Source: Eutreptiella sp. 'Long Island Sound 2002' (lineage: Eukaryota; Euglenozoa; Euglenophyceae; Eutreptiales; Eutreptiaceae). From it: DNA of 64,000 nucleotides. Below, in pieces: positions 1 through 12,079 of the stretch. Within the stretch, counting starts at the first letter, position 1; every line of letters starts with the position of its first letter. The stretch is taken from positions 112,948,587 to 113,012,586 of the forward strand of contig OZ038382.1 in the NCBI GenBank assembly GCA_964036045.1, read 5' to 3'. Made by a program: the position numbers and the translations under genes. The notes under the pieces are model-generated. The model was not told the DNA's origin. It saw only the letters and a list, made by a program, of their open reading frames with translations, and ran no database searches.

Positions 1-1374
1 TTCTTGTCCTTGTTCGGCTTGCTGTCAGAGCCTCCTCTCCCACCTTTGCCTGTGCCACCTTGGCCTTCGCCATTGCCCTTGGACTTGCCCTTGCCACTGT
101 CTTTGTGGGTGTTGCCCTCGGCCCTGCCCTTGCCACTGCCGTTCTCGGTCTTGAGCTTCGCCGAGAGGCGTTGCTTGTGGTAGCACTCGTCCTTGTAGTG
201 CTTCCGCTTACCACAGAAGGCACAGGTGACTGTGCACCTGTAGTGGTCCGGCAGCTTGGCTTTGCCACCGGTGTTGGTCTCCTGCTTCTTCCCCTGGACC
301 ACGAAACAATCCCTGCTGGTCGCAGTCAGGGGCATGAAGCAGGCAACCCTGCTCATTCCTGGCATCACACCAGAAGAGGTCCTGGACATTGCTCATGAAG
401 GGAACATTTTTGGGGGTAGTCCCCTGTCCAGGTCGGGTTCCTTGGTACCCTCGGCCATGGCTCCCAGAGCCGCCTCCTGCAGGACGGTAGGCGTTCATGT
501 ACTGGTTGCTTTCGTTTTCCAGTGCCAGCTCCAAAAGTAGCACAGACAAGTCCTGGTAGGTGGGGGCTCTTGCCTTGCGCTCTGCCGTTGCCCGGCATTC
601 ATTCCACAGTTCTTGTGGGAGCTTGGCCACCAACCAGAATAGCAGCTCGTCACTGCCATAGGAACCGGGCCTCAGTTGCCCTACCCAGTGGTCCAAGTCG
701 GCAAGCAGTTTAGAACTCCTGCCAGGCTTGGGGTTGTTGGGCAGCACGGCAAGGTTCTGGATTTCGGCTCTGATGGAGAGGTCGGTCTCGTAGGTAGGGT
801 ATTGCCTCTTCAACGCAACCCACACATCGGCGAAGGTGGCAGACTTCGTCACGATCTGCTTGACCTGCTTCTCCAGGTACTTGGTCCTGCAGCACTGCAG
901 GAGCAGATCGCACTTCACTCGCCCACTGGCACGGGTTTCGCTGGTCATCCTTAGGAACCGGCCGAAGTTCTCAGCGAACTCACTGAGGTCCTTCCCCGTG
1001 AAGTCCAGCAAGTTCACCACAATCTTCGAGGTGGCGATAGCCTTGACCTGGTGAGACCTGCGTCCCTCATGGCGCTTGGTCTTCCTCTTTTTCCTCCTCT
1101 TCTTGCCACGCGGGTTCTCGGGGTCCTCAGGGTCATCGTCCTCAGAGGGTGAAGCAGACGTCATAGATGGGGGCTCATGATCAGAAGGATCTCCACCCAG
1201 GTCACTAGAGCCGTAGGGCTCAACATCGACCATAGCCATTAGGGCTGCCAACCCTAACCGGTCCAGCTCGGCTCGCGTGGAGTTCTCCACGTGGCTGCAG
1301 GGGGGCTGAGCCGTTCTTGGTACGAAAGGGCTCCTTGGTATCACAGCAGGGGTCGGCATAGGTCGGCTCCTCAA
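1..1374 (-). pseudogene. gag: Ty1/copia-type Gag core and zinc knuckle, broken, runs off window start
   Basis: Capsid/nucleocapsid part of a copia-like LTR retrotransposon. One frame covers 1374-208 (388 codons, non-ATG start). It shows an acidic stretch, a basic KRRKKRK block near residue 95, then a helical Gag core with FAENFGRFLRMT, DLDHWVGQLRPG and ELLFWLVAKLP, and a Gly/Arg-rich tail. A CCHC knuckle (C-X2-C-X4-H-X4-C) lies at 183-224 in a different frame, followed by a Lys/Gly-rich tail reaching base 1, so there is a frameshift at about 310-350. An in-frame TGA (1380-1378) joins this frame to the segment upstream. Pol would lie beyond the window. The family call rests on the UBN2-like core plus a single knuckle and is fairly secure; no protease, integrase or RT is visible to confirm copia over other LTR types. 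Confidence 0.75.
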
Positions 1375-2304
1375 GCTTCACAGGGTGTTCATCAGTCCCG
1401 CCACCAAATGATTGAATTGTAGACGATGAGGTGAAACTCCCACGGTGGTAGGTGACGCTTGGGGATGAATCAGGGGCTCAAATTTGGCCAGGCTTTCTTG
1501 AGTTAGATCACCAACTATTTTTGAAGTGGCTCCTCGAAGAGCTTCTTGTATCTGCGACCGCGTCGGGGATTTGTTTGAGGATCTTCCTGATCCTCTGCTC
1601 CTTCAACCACAAGACTCAGGGCTACGTAGGCCACTCAGAGAGGTGAAACCAGGTGCTGGCATGGTATAGCCAGGCTCGGGTGCCGCGTAGCCAGGTATCC
1701 CAGTCATGTACACGGCTGCCGCTGGTCTGTGATAGCCATCCTCATAGCGGCGCGGCATAGGCTCAGGAACACCGGTGTAGGTGGAGCTGGATGCCACTGG
1801 TTCGCTGACAGCAGTTGCCATAGGTGGCACAGTCGCGGCTGGAGTCACACAGTAGGTGAGATAAGGCATACCAGTGAAGCCTAGACCCTCAGCCATAGGT
1901 GACGTGGTTGTGGTTGAGGATGTAGCTGGATGTGTGGCTGGGAGTGTAGTGGTTGTTGGAGAGATTACTGCAGGGTAATCTGAGGCACTCGGCGCGCTCT
2001 CAATAGGTTTGTCAACGGAGGGCACCTCGTCGGATGGTTCGTGTCCATCTCCAGGATCTGCCCCTCCAGCTCCCATGTCCACTGCTTCCTTTTCCTTCTC
2101 CTTCTTTTTGGCTTCAGGTACTCCAACGGAGAGTCCACTGAAGGCAGCTCTCAAGCCCTCCAGGGAATCATCCCCCAGCCCACTTAAGGGCACTGAAGGT
2201 ACAGGCTCCTCACGTTCAGGTTCACCAGCAGGTTTGGGCGCTGGCGCTGGCTTCGCTGGTACCACTGAGGGCGCTGTCGTCTCGGCAGTGCCCTTGGTGT
2301 CCAT
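1375..2304 (-). pseudogene. N-terminal, low-complexity part of the same Gag region
   Basis: A 233-codon frame (2304-1603) begins with an ATG and is rich in Pro, Ala, Ser and Thr, with a KKKEKEKE block near residue 70 and Pro/Gly/Tyr repeats at the end. After a TGA at 1605-1603 the same frame stays open for 74 codons to a second TGA at 1380-1378, and then enters the Gag core without a shift. Parts of 1375-1600 look at least as protein-like in other frames, so small indels are also possible. It sits 83 bp downstream of the primer-binding site, where the first ORF of an LTR element belongs. I do not recognise a domain in it; it could be a disordered Gag leader. Confidence 0.55.
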
Positions 2305-2386
2305 GTTATATTTCTTCGCCCTTAAGTGGAGTCAGTCTCGATAGTGGTTGTACTGCACGGGGTTCCAGGTACGGAAAGACTGAAAA

Positions 2387-2398
2387 CCTCTGCTACCA
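2387..2398 (-). promoter_or_regulatory. Primer-binding site for initiator tRNA-Met
   Basis: The plus strand carries CCTCTGCTACCA, the 3' end of typical eukaryotic initiator tRNA-Met. On the element's strand this is TGGTAGCAGAGG, the usual form of an LTR-retrotransposon primer site, 83 bp before the Gag-leader ATG. The exact 12-base match at the expected place and strand makes chance unlikely. Confidence 0.7.
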
Positions 2399-3367
2399 GA
2401 AGGTTAGAACAGGCTTTCGCTGTTGAATGCTTTGATGATATTGTTTTGTTTGTGCCTCTGCTTACCCCTGCTGCTTCTTGATGTAGCTCAGGCTTTCCAA
2501 ATAAATATGTTTTGATGAAATCAACCAGAAGTATAAGTACCCACAGTGCAAGCAAGGGACCACAGGATCAAATTCACAACATGAAGGGCTGCTGTCAAAG
2601 GAGATAGTGTAACAACAAAGGAAACTCACAATAAGTACAGATTTAGGAAAGGATAGTTAGAAAGTATACCAAAAATCATGTGAAAACTGCCCACATGGGC
2701 AATCTCTCCTTTAAAGTGCCATCCAGAGATGTGCACTCTTTCTTTTGGGTCCCATAGGTGCTGAGGTGGCATGGCTTGTGGCGCTGAGGTCACTGCCATT
2801 TCACATGGGATCTTCCTACTTAGCTAGGCTGACTGGGAATTCAACCCAGGACCTCTCAAAAAGAGGTGCCACAGCCCCCCAGGGTGCAGACCACTAGGAT
2901 AGCTAAGCATTCATGAGAAAATGTAGAAAAATGTATAGGCTCTAGATTAATGTCAGTGCCTCGTCAGTCCAGGAAATGGTGTATAAGTCCAATCAGCTGG
3001 TGGGGTCAGGGGTCTACACAACATCCATAGATCAATTCGTGGGTTTATAGGTCAAAATGTCTTGTCATCCCTGTTGGAATGGCCAATACTAAGATGAAGA
3101 TGTGTTGTGCCTTTAGGCCTCTCTATGACATCTAAAGCTAACCTTCTGGCAGGGAAATACACTCTTTCTTACTCCAAAACACAAACAACAAGGAAAGCTC
3201 ACTACTCACGCAGGGCTATGCAAGCAGCGTGTCAGGCGCGGGTGCTCATCTCCTGCCCGAGCCGGTCAAAGCAAACATTACCTGAAGACCAAGCCCTGGG
3301 CATCCTAGGGCAATGGCCAGCGGGCGGGGCAAAACATATGCCACACCGACGAAGACAATGCTCACCC
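2399..3367 (-). other. Presumed 5' LTR/leader zone of the copia-like element
   Basis: Sequence upstream (higher coordinates) of the primer site should hold the 5' LTR. I cannot place its outer edge because the partner LTR is outside the window. It has AT-rich stretches and a tRNA-like segment (separate entry), but no recognisable gene. Confidence 0.3.
2825..2903 (-). repeat. tRNA-like segment, SINE-head candidate
   Basis: On the minus strand an A-box-like TAGTGGTCTGCACC is followed about 40 bases later by a B-box-like GGTTGAATTCC. The B box sits in a perfect T-arm (CTGGG, 7-base loop, CCCAG). A second small stem (CCTCT/AGAGG) lies between. The acceptor stem is not convincing, so this is more likely a tRNA-derived SINE head or tRNA relic than a working tRNA gene. 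Confidence 0.4.
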
Positions 3368-3521
3368 TGAAACAGGCACAGGCACAGGGCAATCAACTTA
3401 TCATTGTGGTATCTAAATGTGCATGAAATAGAGTATTGACTGTGCACAAATAGTATTGAATATGCAACAATTAATGCATTTATGTATCCGCAATGGGAAC
3501 ATGCGACCTTATCTGGTTACA
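3368..3521 (+). repeat. 153-bp direct repeat, copy 1
   Basis: Runs from TGAAACAGG to CTGGTTAC and recurs with a few differences at 6,854-7,007 in the same orientation, 3,486 bp away. Could be two members of one dispersed family or edges of a larger element. It contains no gene. Confidence 0.7.
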
Positions 3522-6500
3522 CCCCCCCACTAGGACACAACCCTGGGGGGCACACCATGGGGCCCTGGCCCAAAAACCGCAACAAGACAAGCGAGTGCCA
3601 AAAAAGATAGAAAATGTGGGTTAAGAGCAACCCCTTGGGGGAAGGGAACGGGGTTACGCCACTACGGCATATTTCAGCCCAACCTACGAGCAAGATAGGG
3701 GGACTCCTGCAACTTAGGCCGTGTACACTTAACTACTTCCCCAGGGCCAGAGGTACCAAGGGGTGAAGGCCGCCTAGGAGCTTCAGATGGCTTCTCTCCC
3801 TACCAAACCACAAGAACATGGGAAGAGAAGCCTAGAGCTAGTAGTGGCTCCACTACCCATGCAATGGCACAACACTCAGCAACCCCCCCACTAAGCTGAA
3901 ACTCCGGGGGTTGGCTGAAAATCAGAACTGATTTCCGGAAAGTAAAATGCAAGACTCAGAAATGCATGATGAGATGATGCTAATCATGGGCTGTGGAGGG
4001 CAGCCTTTTCTGATGTCCCCACCAACCCAGCTTAGATCTCCCCAAAATCTCTGATTAGGGTCTGCGTTCATAGTTTTGGAGTCAAAGAACAAGGCTGAGC
4101 TCCAAACTCCACAAAACAGTGGATTTAGCTTTCGGCACCCCAAAGTGGGTTTCGACTGGCAGGATTGACCTGCTCTGGGGCCACAAACAGAGAAATGCCC
4201 TTGCCAAAAGGCAGAAAAACTGCTACCAGGCACCTGTAACCCTGCACCAGGGGCACTACACTGAAGTCCCTGGATCTAAGAAAATTTCTATTCCACTGGG
4301 GGTGGGGCTGTGAGTGGCAGCAGGGCTCTGCCAGCCCCAGATGGCCCTGATGAAAGCCAAAACTGTACAAACAGGTAGAAAAGACCTGAGATGGCAATGA
4401 CGACGCCAAGTGGCAGACCTGTACTGAGAAAAAGCAACTGTCAAGGGAAGGACAGACAAGTGTGGACGGCGTCAGTGCTGACTACACAGACAGTGCAGTG
4501 GATCAAAGATGTGCAGTGCTGTGCTGACAGTATACTTACTGACAGCAAAACAAACAAGGCCAGGGCACACTGATTTTCCCAGTGCCCCAAGAGATGACTC
4601 TCTCTCTTTCTCTCTCTCCTCCTTTCTCTCACCTGTTTGCAACCGAGCAAGGCCAGTGCCCAGAACTCGGTGCTTTGCAGAAGGGAATGTGGCACTCAGC
4701 ACACTGTTCCCGAAAATACATATCATACCATCTATACCATCAGAGGTTTAGAGTTAGGTACCAGAGTTTAGGAACTAAGTTAGTTTCTACCCACAAGTCT
4801 AGGACGGCTCCCATAGCCCACAAGCCATGGAGGGTTCCCACGAAATATCTGGCTAGGTTGGGGTGCTGACTACCCACAAGCTCGGACGGCTCCTGTTACA
4901 CCCACAAGCTGGGAGGGTTCCTTTGCAGCACACTAAGCTACTAGACCCAACTTCCCATAAACTCTCTTAGATGAGGTTTGGGCTTGGGGTTTAAGTCCAA
5001 GTGCCTCGTGCACGTCTGCACCCAACCCAACTCTCATAGCGTGCACTGCCACCTAAGGTGCTGCACCATCAGTGGTGTTTTTCCTTGGAGATTATTAGTT
5101 GGTCTTGCCTCTCCCGACCTCCCTCATTTGTAGGGAAGCTTTTTGACACAGTTTTTTACACCCCCCAGGATTGGTTACCTAGGCTGAGAACTCAGTCGGG
5201 GTGATCAAAGCAATAATAACCTGTTTGCTCCCTGGGAGGAGTCCAAACAGGAGCCCCAGCAACTAACATAAGGCTATCTCAGTTATATTCCCAGCCTCAG
5301 CCATAGGCTGAAGGCTTCTCTGATTTTCTCTTAGGGTTATTGTGATCATAGTTGCTCTAGTGCAACTTATGCGGGATGTTGGTGTGAGGAGGGTCTCCCA
5401 GCCCCCCCCACGCAAAAGAAAAGGCGGTTAGATGTCACTGCCCTACTCCCTGTGCTCCCAGACAACCCGGGCGAGCACAAACAAACACCACCAAGCGCAA
5501 ACAAGCGCAAGATGGATTCCTTGGTGGGATGGGGGGTACCCAACAAACCACCTCAAGGCAATGACAAACAATGACCCGATTTCTCACACAAAACGTATCT
5601 CAAGCTGCAAAGGGAGCACGATTGGAACCAACTCGAAGCAAAAATAGCCAAAATGAGTCGATGGAGGTCGACTCTACCTGAAAACGAACCGAGATTAGAA
5701 CACCGAACAAGCCCACGCACCTGCCCCCCGGCCACCATGACGCGCAACAGCCGTACTGCCACAAGAAGGCAGTAGGGCCCAGGATGACTGACAAGACAAG
5801 TTTTGTAAGCTCCAAACGGAGCAAAGCTCGAAGAACGAAACGACGAACGCGTCAAAACTTGACGAAACTCGACCAAACCCGACCACGACGACAACGACGA
5901 ACGAACAAAACAAAACTGCACGGATCCTGCACTAGTCCTAGGCCACACTGTATACCTTACCTTAACCTTGTAATCAAAAACAAAGACACGGATGCACACA
6001 CCAGCGTCAACCCAGGGGGCTTGGCTGTCCACCTGGGGACAATCACAGCCGTCGGTGAAAGAGACAAAGCCCAGGAGGCGCGCCTGGCCTCTCTGGGCAC
6101 CGGATCTAGCCCCTTTATCTGCTTTGGGGAAAAAACCTTTAATAATTCAAACCAAGGCCCTTCAGGGCCACCACTCAAATTCAAGGCCTAAAAAGGCCAC
6201 AGCATAACAACAAAAGAGAAACTAGTCCCTTTATCTGCTTTGGGGCAGCTGCAAAGGCCAATCGTGGGCCTTGGAGACAATGATGCACAAAAAGGCCACT
6301 CAAGGGCCATGGCATGCTATGCAGCAAAAAGGCAAACAAGTCTAACACAAACACAAGATTATGTTGCCTCCTTATTATTGTACCCTCGCCACTCACCGCT
6401 GGGAAGGCAGCCCACACCAACAAGGGACGAGGAAGTCGACTCTTTCCCCCACAGTACCCGCGAAGTACCGGAAGGCAGTGAGGTGGGCAGCCGAACCAGA

Positions 6501-6853
6501 GATGTCTCAGTCACCACTATAGTCACCAGGGTACTCACCAGGTAGGTAGTTGAGGATCGGCCTCGGCGCTGAGGATCAAAGGGCCCCTAGGCCGGATGTC
6601 GGGCCAATCTTGGGAAGGATGATGAAATCGATCATAATGCAGTCCCAACGACTGCAGTTGGCTTGGAGAAGGTGAAGGAGAGGTTGAAACCCCCAAATAC
6701 CCCAACAAACCCGCAAGGTGAAGGTAGGGGCACTAGTAGCCCGAAAACCCACATAAGGCCGTAATGGCCATAGCCCTGGCAAGCCTGCTGCAGAGTAGCG
6801 CAGCACCAGGACCGTAATCAGCAAAAACAAAATTTGCTTTGGCCTCTGCACCA
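3522..6853. other. Spacer, no recognised gene
   Basis: Only short unconvincing frames. It holds a CT-rich microsatellite (4,597-4,631); a small tandem motif beginning CCCACAAG at 4,790, 4,817, 4,873 and 4,900; a CGA-rich low-complexity stretch (about 5,800-5,920); and a 20-base motif around CCTTTATCTGCTTTGGGG repeated about 115 bp apart (near 6,110 and 6,226). Confidence 0.5.
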
Positions 6854-7007
6854 TGAAACAGACCCAGGCACAGGGCAATCATCTTATCATTGTGGTATCT
6901 AAATGTGCATGAAATAGAGTAATGACTATGCACAAATAGTATTGAATATGCAACAATTGATGCATTTATGTATCCGCGATGCGAACGCGCGCGCTTGTCT
7001 GGTTACA
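6854..7007 (+). repeat. 153-bp direct repeat, copy 2
   Basis: Second copy of the 3,368-3,521 sequence. The shared core includes the run TATCATTGTGGTATCTAAAT and the end CTGGTTAC; flanking sequence diverges at once on both sides. Confidence 0.7.
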
Positions 7008-7468
7008 ACCCAGGCAAAACAACAATACCAGGGAGGGGTGTCAAGGGGTCGTATCACACGTCCCAAAAAGCTGGGTGCATCAAACAGCACAAAAAATGTT
7101 CACTGCATCGCGCAGTGGGGGCGGGGTGTCTCACACACCACAGCGCATCATGCGCGCACCCTGGGGTCTGGGGGTTTGGAGCCCTACGCTCCGTAGCCAG
7201 TAGGGGGTTTACAGTACCTGTTATCATCGCACGCAATGTGCGGTTGCTGCCAAAAGCTGCAAACAGAAAACAAAATACACCCATACAGGTCAATATAAAA
7301 TGAAGCCGTGAAACAACACGACAAACTCACACTGAAGTGGAAGCACCGTTCAAATACGAAAAAGACAAAGAGAGTCCGGGCCATGCACAAAGCGGCGGAG
7401 GTGGCCAACCGCTCCAGCGAATGCAAGTAAGAAAAGTAATAAGCTGAAATTTTTGCAGCGTATTGATT
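7008..7468. other. Spacer, no recognised gene
   Basis: Unique-looking moderate-GC sequence. I see no supportable gene or repeat in it. Confidence 0.4.
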
Positions 7469-7765
7469 GCTACGTTGTTTGAGTCTAAGTTCCTCACTGC
7501 GGTTCCCCAAATCCAGGCAAGTAACAGCATGTGGGCAAGGAGAAGTTGATAAGATCGCTGATGCGGAAAAGTGCAAATAAATACGCTAGTTCATGCCCTA
7601 AAATACATCATAAGAAAAATCAGCGCATTTTACTGAAAAATTGATAGAAACAATGGAAAACGAAAACGATTTTTTTGTCACTACATTTACACGTGTTTCT
7701 GCATGTGTGCTACAAATTCTGTAATACCCCGCGCCTCTGGCGCCGGAATACAGGCACTTCTGCCC
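7469..7765 (+). repeat. ~300-bp direct repeat, left copy
   Basis: Starts at GCTACGTT and ends at AGGCACTTCTGCCC. It is repeated in the same orientation at 9,655-9,955 with scattered substitutions and short indels. The pair brackets about 1.9 kb containing one unrecognised minus-strand ORF, so they could be LTRs of a small non-autonomous element or independent dispersed copies. Confidence 0.7.
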
Positions 7766-8843
7766 GATCCAATTACAACCCCAACATACCCTGAGTGGAC
7801 CATTGACTGTACACTCAGTGTGTGAAGTGTTTGATAAAAAAATATCAATGAGAGTGGCAGCACTGACTCCATACCCTGCTCCAAGGTACTGTACAAGTGT
7901 ACAACACTCATACGAGGCTCGCACTGTGAGCGCTACCAGCAACCAGCACGGTGGTACCTGAGATCTGTAAAAGAAAACTAGTGTTCTACTCATTGTTTGC
8001 TATAGCCCTATCCTGAGTTGGGGAAAAGGGTGTACCACGTGCTAGATGTACAGTGCGCCAGGGGCTGACCTAAGCTCAAAATGCTTCTATGCACTTGGTC
8101 CCTGCCGTACATAAATACAAAAAAGACCTGTTTGTGGGACTCAGTCTACTCAATTTCCAAAATGAGGATCCTGCAGTATTCCACTTCCCAAAAAAAAACT
8201 TAGGCTCCACATACTTTTCATTTTCCGACAAAGAAAAGCAAAGAAAAACCATAGCGCTGCTGGTGGTTTACTTTCCCTGCTGTTTCTCGGTGTTTTGTTG
8301 CACAGAAAAGAGAACAAAAAAACCTCACGGCCGAAAAAGCCACACCTCGAGCCCTGGCATACTTAGGACAAAAAATAACATCATGACTCGTGGTCTTGTG
8401 CTGCCCAGTGCCAGGATCCATCGCGCCATAGCGAGTAGCGCCAAAGGCCGCTACTTGTATACGTGCAAGGTTGGCCTGAGCTCGCAAGCTCAGACCACCT
8501 GCACATGTGCAGCCCATGGTGAGCGCCTTACTTTACGAAAACACAGTAAAGGCGCATCTGAGTACCTGCAGAGAAGGCACTTGGCGCACTTATAACATCT
8601 GTACAAGGCCGTAAGCTCATGGCCAAATTTACATGTACGACTTCTAAACTCGCTAATTCTAAATTCGCTGCTGCGGCAAAAAAAAAACTTACTTCCTTGA
8701 CTTACTGGGGGCATCGTGCGCCACACTGGTGAGCAAGTCCAGCAGTTGGCGCGCCGCTTGCTGCTGACGCACTTGGCGCCCTCCACGGCGTCAACATTGC
8801 TTAGCCCAGAGCCCTGGGCTTGACTCACAGCGCTGCTGACACT
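7766..8843. other. Interior of the 7.5-10 kb repeat pair, no clear gene
   Basis: Holds a 168-codon plus-strand frame (8,089-8,595) with no recognisable features and a possible minus-strand continuation of the 8,844-9,586 ORF near 8,690-8,828, which ends at an AAGTAAGT followed by a T-run, like a splice donor. Neither is strong enough to call. Confidence 0.3.
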
Positions 8844-9586
8844 CTAAGTGGTAGTGCCAGCTCCTGCATGATCGCCACGCTCAGCATGTACGTGACAACT
8901 GGCATCATCACTGCTTGTCTCCATATCGCTCACGCCAGCGGCGCTGCTTGTCTCCTTGGCGCTCACGCCAGCGCTTGTAGAAGGCCCAGTAGAGCCCTTC
9001 ACGCTCTTCGTGGTGTCACGGCGCGTAGCAGTTGTCGCCACGCCAGGGCTTTGAACGCCAGCTGCAAATTGGGCGACAGTAGGGACAGTTACACTTGTGG
9101 AGCTTGATGAGCGCTTCCCAGCGCCAACACTTGCACGTGTGTTGTTGGCTAAGAGATCAACCAGCTGCGCAACTTGCTCCGCCACAACCTTTGAATGGTG
9201 CTGCATATCACTATACGTGGTTGTCAACTTCTCCAGCGTGTCAGACGTGGTTTGCTGAGTGATGCTCTCCTCATAGTTGTTCACTGGTGGCGCGAGCTTG
9301 CGTGCAACAAAGAGTGAAAACACATAGCTGGCCAAAAGGTCATGAAACTGTTTTCATCGGCCAGTATGCCCCTTCGCACACTCGCTGGATTCATAGCGTA
9401 CTGGAGGCACTTGTAGCTTTGGAGCTGCCACCAACCTTGAACCTCTTTCTCCAACGCCGCAACGTCGCACAGTGCTGCCCAACTTGAAATACTGTGGCAC
9501 CACTGCTGTGTCGCCTCAAGCAGCTTGTCAGCGTGTCGGATTTCACCAGTGTAACCTGAATTTAGCCCAAAGTCATCGCTCACCAA
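8844..9586 (-). pseudogene. Unrecognised protein, frameshifted
   Basis: Two minus-strand frames join into one plausible protein. Codons from 9,586 down to about 9,340 encode an N-terminal helical segment rich in Trp, Gln and Glu. From about 9,335 to 8,844 a second frame gives an amphipathic or coiled segment (about 60 residues, Gln/Val/Leu-rich) and then a Ser/Thr/Ala/Val-rich low-complexity tail. The change of frame near 9,340 coincides with the end of sense in the first frame, which suggests a one-base indel. I recognise no domain. Its position between the two ~300-bp direct repeats suggests it may be the remnant of a Gag-like protein of a small element, which is inference only. Confidence 0.4.
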
Positions 9587-9654
9587 ATCCTACATCAGAC
9601 GAACAAAAATTTATTGAACTGTAATAAGCTAGAACTGGACCCAGTCTATTCTTG

Positions 9655-9955
9655 GCTACGTTTTTTGAGTCCAAGTTCCTCACTGCGGTTCCCTTAATCG
9701 ATGCAAGTAACAGCATACGGGCGAGGAGAAGTTGATGAGATCGACGATGCACAAAAGTTCAATAAATACGCTAGTTCATGCCCTAAAAAAAATAATAAGA
9801 CGAAGCAGCGCATTTTACAGCAAAAAACTTGATAGAAACAATGGAAATAGAAAAGGATCTATTCTATCACTACATTTACACGTGTTTCTGCACGTGCGCT
9901 GCACATTCTGCGATACTCGGCGCATCCGGCGCTGGGATACAGGCACTTCTGCCCC
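9655..9955 (+). repeat. ~300-bp direct repeat, right copy
   Basis: Partner of 7,469-7,765. Both copies share the blocks AAGTTCCTCACTGCGGTTCC, TACGCTAGTTCATGCCCTAA and CACTACATTTACACGTGTTT, separated by small differences. Confidence 0.7.
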
Positions 9956-12079
9956 AACACACAACAAAGGTTTAACACAACTATTTGCACCACTCCATGG
10001 CTGTCGTCAGGTCATTTTTCGTACAAACTAAGTCTTTGGAGCTGTGCTGTACATGCTTCATGTGCGGTAGACACCTCCAGAAGACGCACGCAAGGCTTTG
10101 AGAACCATTTGTCGATCAGTGCCTAAAAGAAAGGTAGAAAAGGACATTCGATGCCTTAGCCGTGCTTTTTGACAGCGTCCTATGTGGTGTAGGGACGGTG
10201 TTTTTGAGAAATACGGGCTTCTTCCGAAAATCTTTGGAGTTGAAAGGTCAAAGATTGTACAGAAATGCCAGCGGATCAAACAACAAGAGCCAAACGCAAA
10301 ATGAACCTTTAACACCAAGCATCGGCACCCTCAAAAAGCTTCATTACATGGGGGGAGGGAAGAGGTTCGACATTTGCATAGTGAAAATTGAGAGAAAAAT
10401 GGACCGAATTTTAGCCAACAAAACGGCAAAACACTATTTTGCACATTCTTTAACGCACAATGAACAAGACATGATCGCGCACTTGTGTCGTTGGGGCTGG
10501 CTTAGCCCAATTGCTGTCACAATCAACATAATAACAAAAACTGTACATGAAATTGTAAGTTCGCCGAGCGCTAAGGCCTGGCTGATCTTTTAGAATACTA
10601 ATGGCATTAACATTGGAGCTTGTGCGCTGCCGCAATGGGCCAAGAGGTTCAGCCATCAGGGGGAGGCAACCGCGTCCCTAAGAGATTTGCCATAGCCGGC
10701 AGAAGGGCGCTCGTTCATCACTTGCCTCCTTAGCAGTGGTAACGCTGGCCAAAGCGCTGAGCAATTGAATATGATCCGTGGCCCCTCGTGGCTTCGGCAG
10801 CGCGCGTCGCTTCGCCGCAGCAATGGTGTCCATCGATCTTTCACGTCCTCTGCCTTGTCACGTCAATAGTAATCGAAGAAGCCAGAATGTCACCACATGT
10901 ACAATGAGATACCGTTGTGCAGTCTCGGACTACGCTGAGAGAGCTTGCCAGGGCGAGTAGTTAGCCACTTCTAGGTCGTGGACGTAAGACTATACAGCAT
11001 GCAATTTGGCAAGTTAGGCAACTTCTGGTATTCAATGTCCGTTGCCTGGTGTCTTTCTTCTAACATTGTTAAGGGTTGCAATGATTCCTTGGGCTGATTT
11101 TGAAGTGCAGGCCAAGCACACTAATCATTTCAGTATTTGGTTCACATTTTTTGCGAAAAATCAGATCTCCATTTTTCAAAGTTTTGATTGGGGAAATGTG
11201 TACCTCCCTCCGGGTAGTAACCAAACTTTTGCCTCTAAATATGGTGAAAGCAATATGGGCATGCTATTGAAACGCTAAGCCGGGAAAGCCCATTCTAACT
11301 TTGCGCATGCCGGACAGGGGGTGATGATCCTTTTCGTGAAAATGTTTTTAGTTGGCAGAAGCCAACTTTGCCAAGACCATCATTATTTTCCAGTCAAAAT
11401 TTGCATAACTCTTTTTTGTTCTAAGACATTTTTTTTATATTTTTTCGCTATTCTGCTGAAATAATTGCCGTGCACGGTTGGTAGAAGCACAGCGGAATCG
11501 GACCTGGCCTGCACTGGGACAAAAGGCGAGACACACTTTGTCTCACTCTTGCTAAACAAAGCTGCCAATGAGTTAGGATTTTTGGTGCTCATGTTCATCA
11601 TGTCACCACAGCAATATCTTATATGTAGGCTTGTTTAATGGCTATGCATTAGCGATTACCTTTTATACACGAAAGTGGTGCCGGCTATTCTCTTTTTTGC
11701 CGAGAAAGTAATATTTTATCAATAACGGATTGTAACATTATCAAAATTTATCATCAATCGGTTGACCACACATTGAGACTTTTCACACACTTACACATGG
11801 CCTAAGACGGACACTTGAGTCCAACATTAAAGGCAGCCTTTGCAACACATGAACTGGCGTGGCCTTATCACATAGGATTTTACGATGTCGCCAGATCCCA
11901 AAATTCAGTTGCCGGACTATCGGAGAAACCGCCGCGGTCGCGATTTTTGCCGCCGCCGCAAGCATTTTTGGCTCATTTTGCGAGATTTGTGCCAATTCTG
12001 TGCGCAGTTAAGCAGATTCAAGAAGCGCAATCTGCCAATCGCAACCGTATCCTGCTCCTGTGATCAAATCACGGTCATC
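9956..12079. other. Spacer, no recognised gene
   Basis: Contains a 143-codon plus-strand frame (10,162-10,593) and shorter ones, none with a motif I can name. At 11,867-11,905 lies a 39-bp sequence that recurs inverted at 19,335-19,372 (see findings). Confidence 0.4.

Noticed and set aside
1375-1605. Stop-codon recoding (UGA as sense) in this organism
   Set aside because: The receptor gene ends at TGA and LINE-A ORF3 ends at a TGA conserved between copies, so TGA works as a stop; nonsense mutation explains the retroelement cases better.
2825-2903. Functional tRNA gene
   Set aside because: The T-arm is good but the acceptor stem and anticodon arm do not form properly.
10162-10593. 143-codon plus-strand frame as a gene
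   Set aside because: No motif, no neighbouring support and ordinary composition; length is within chance for this stretch.
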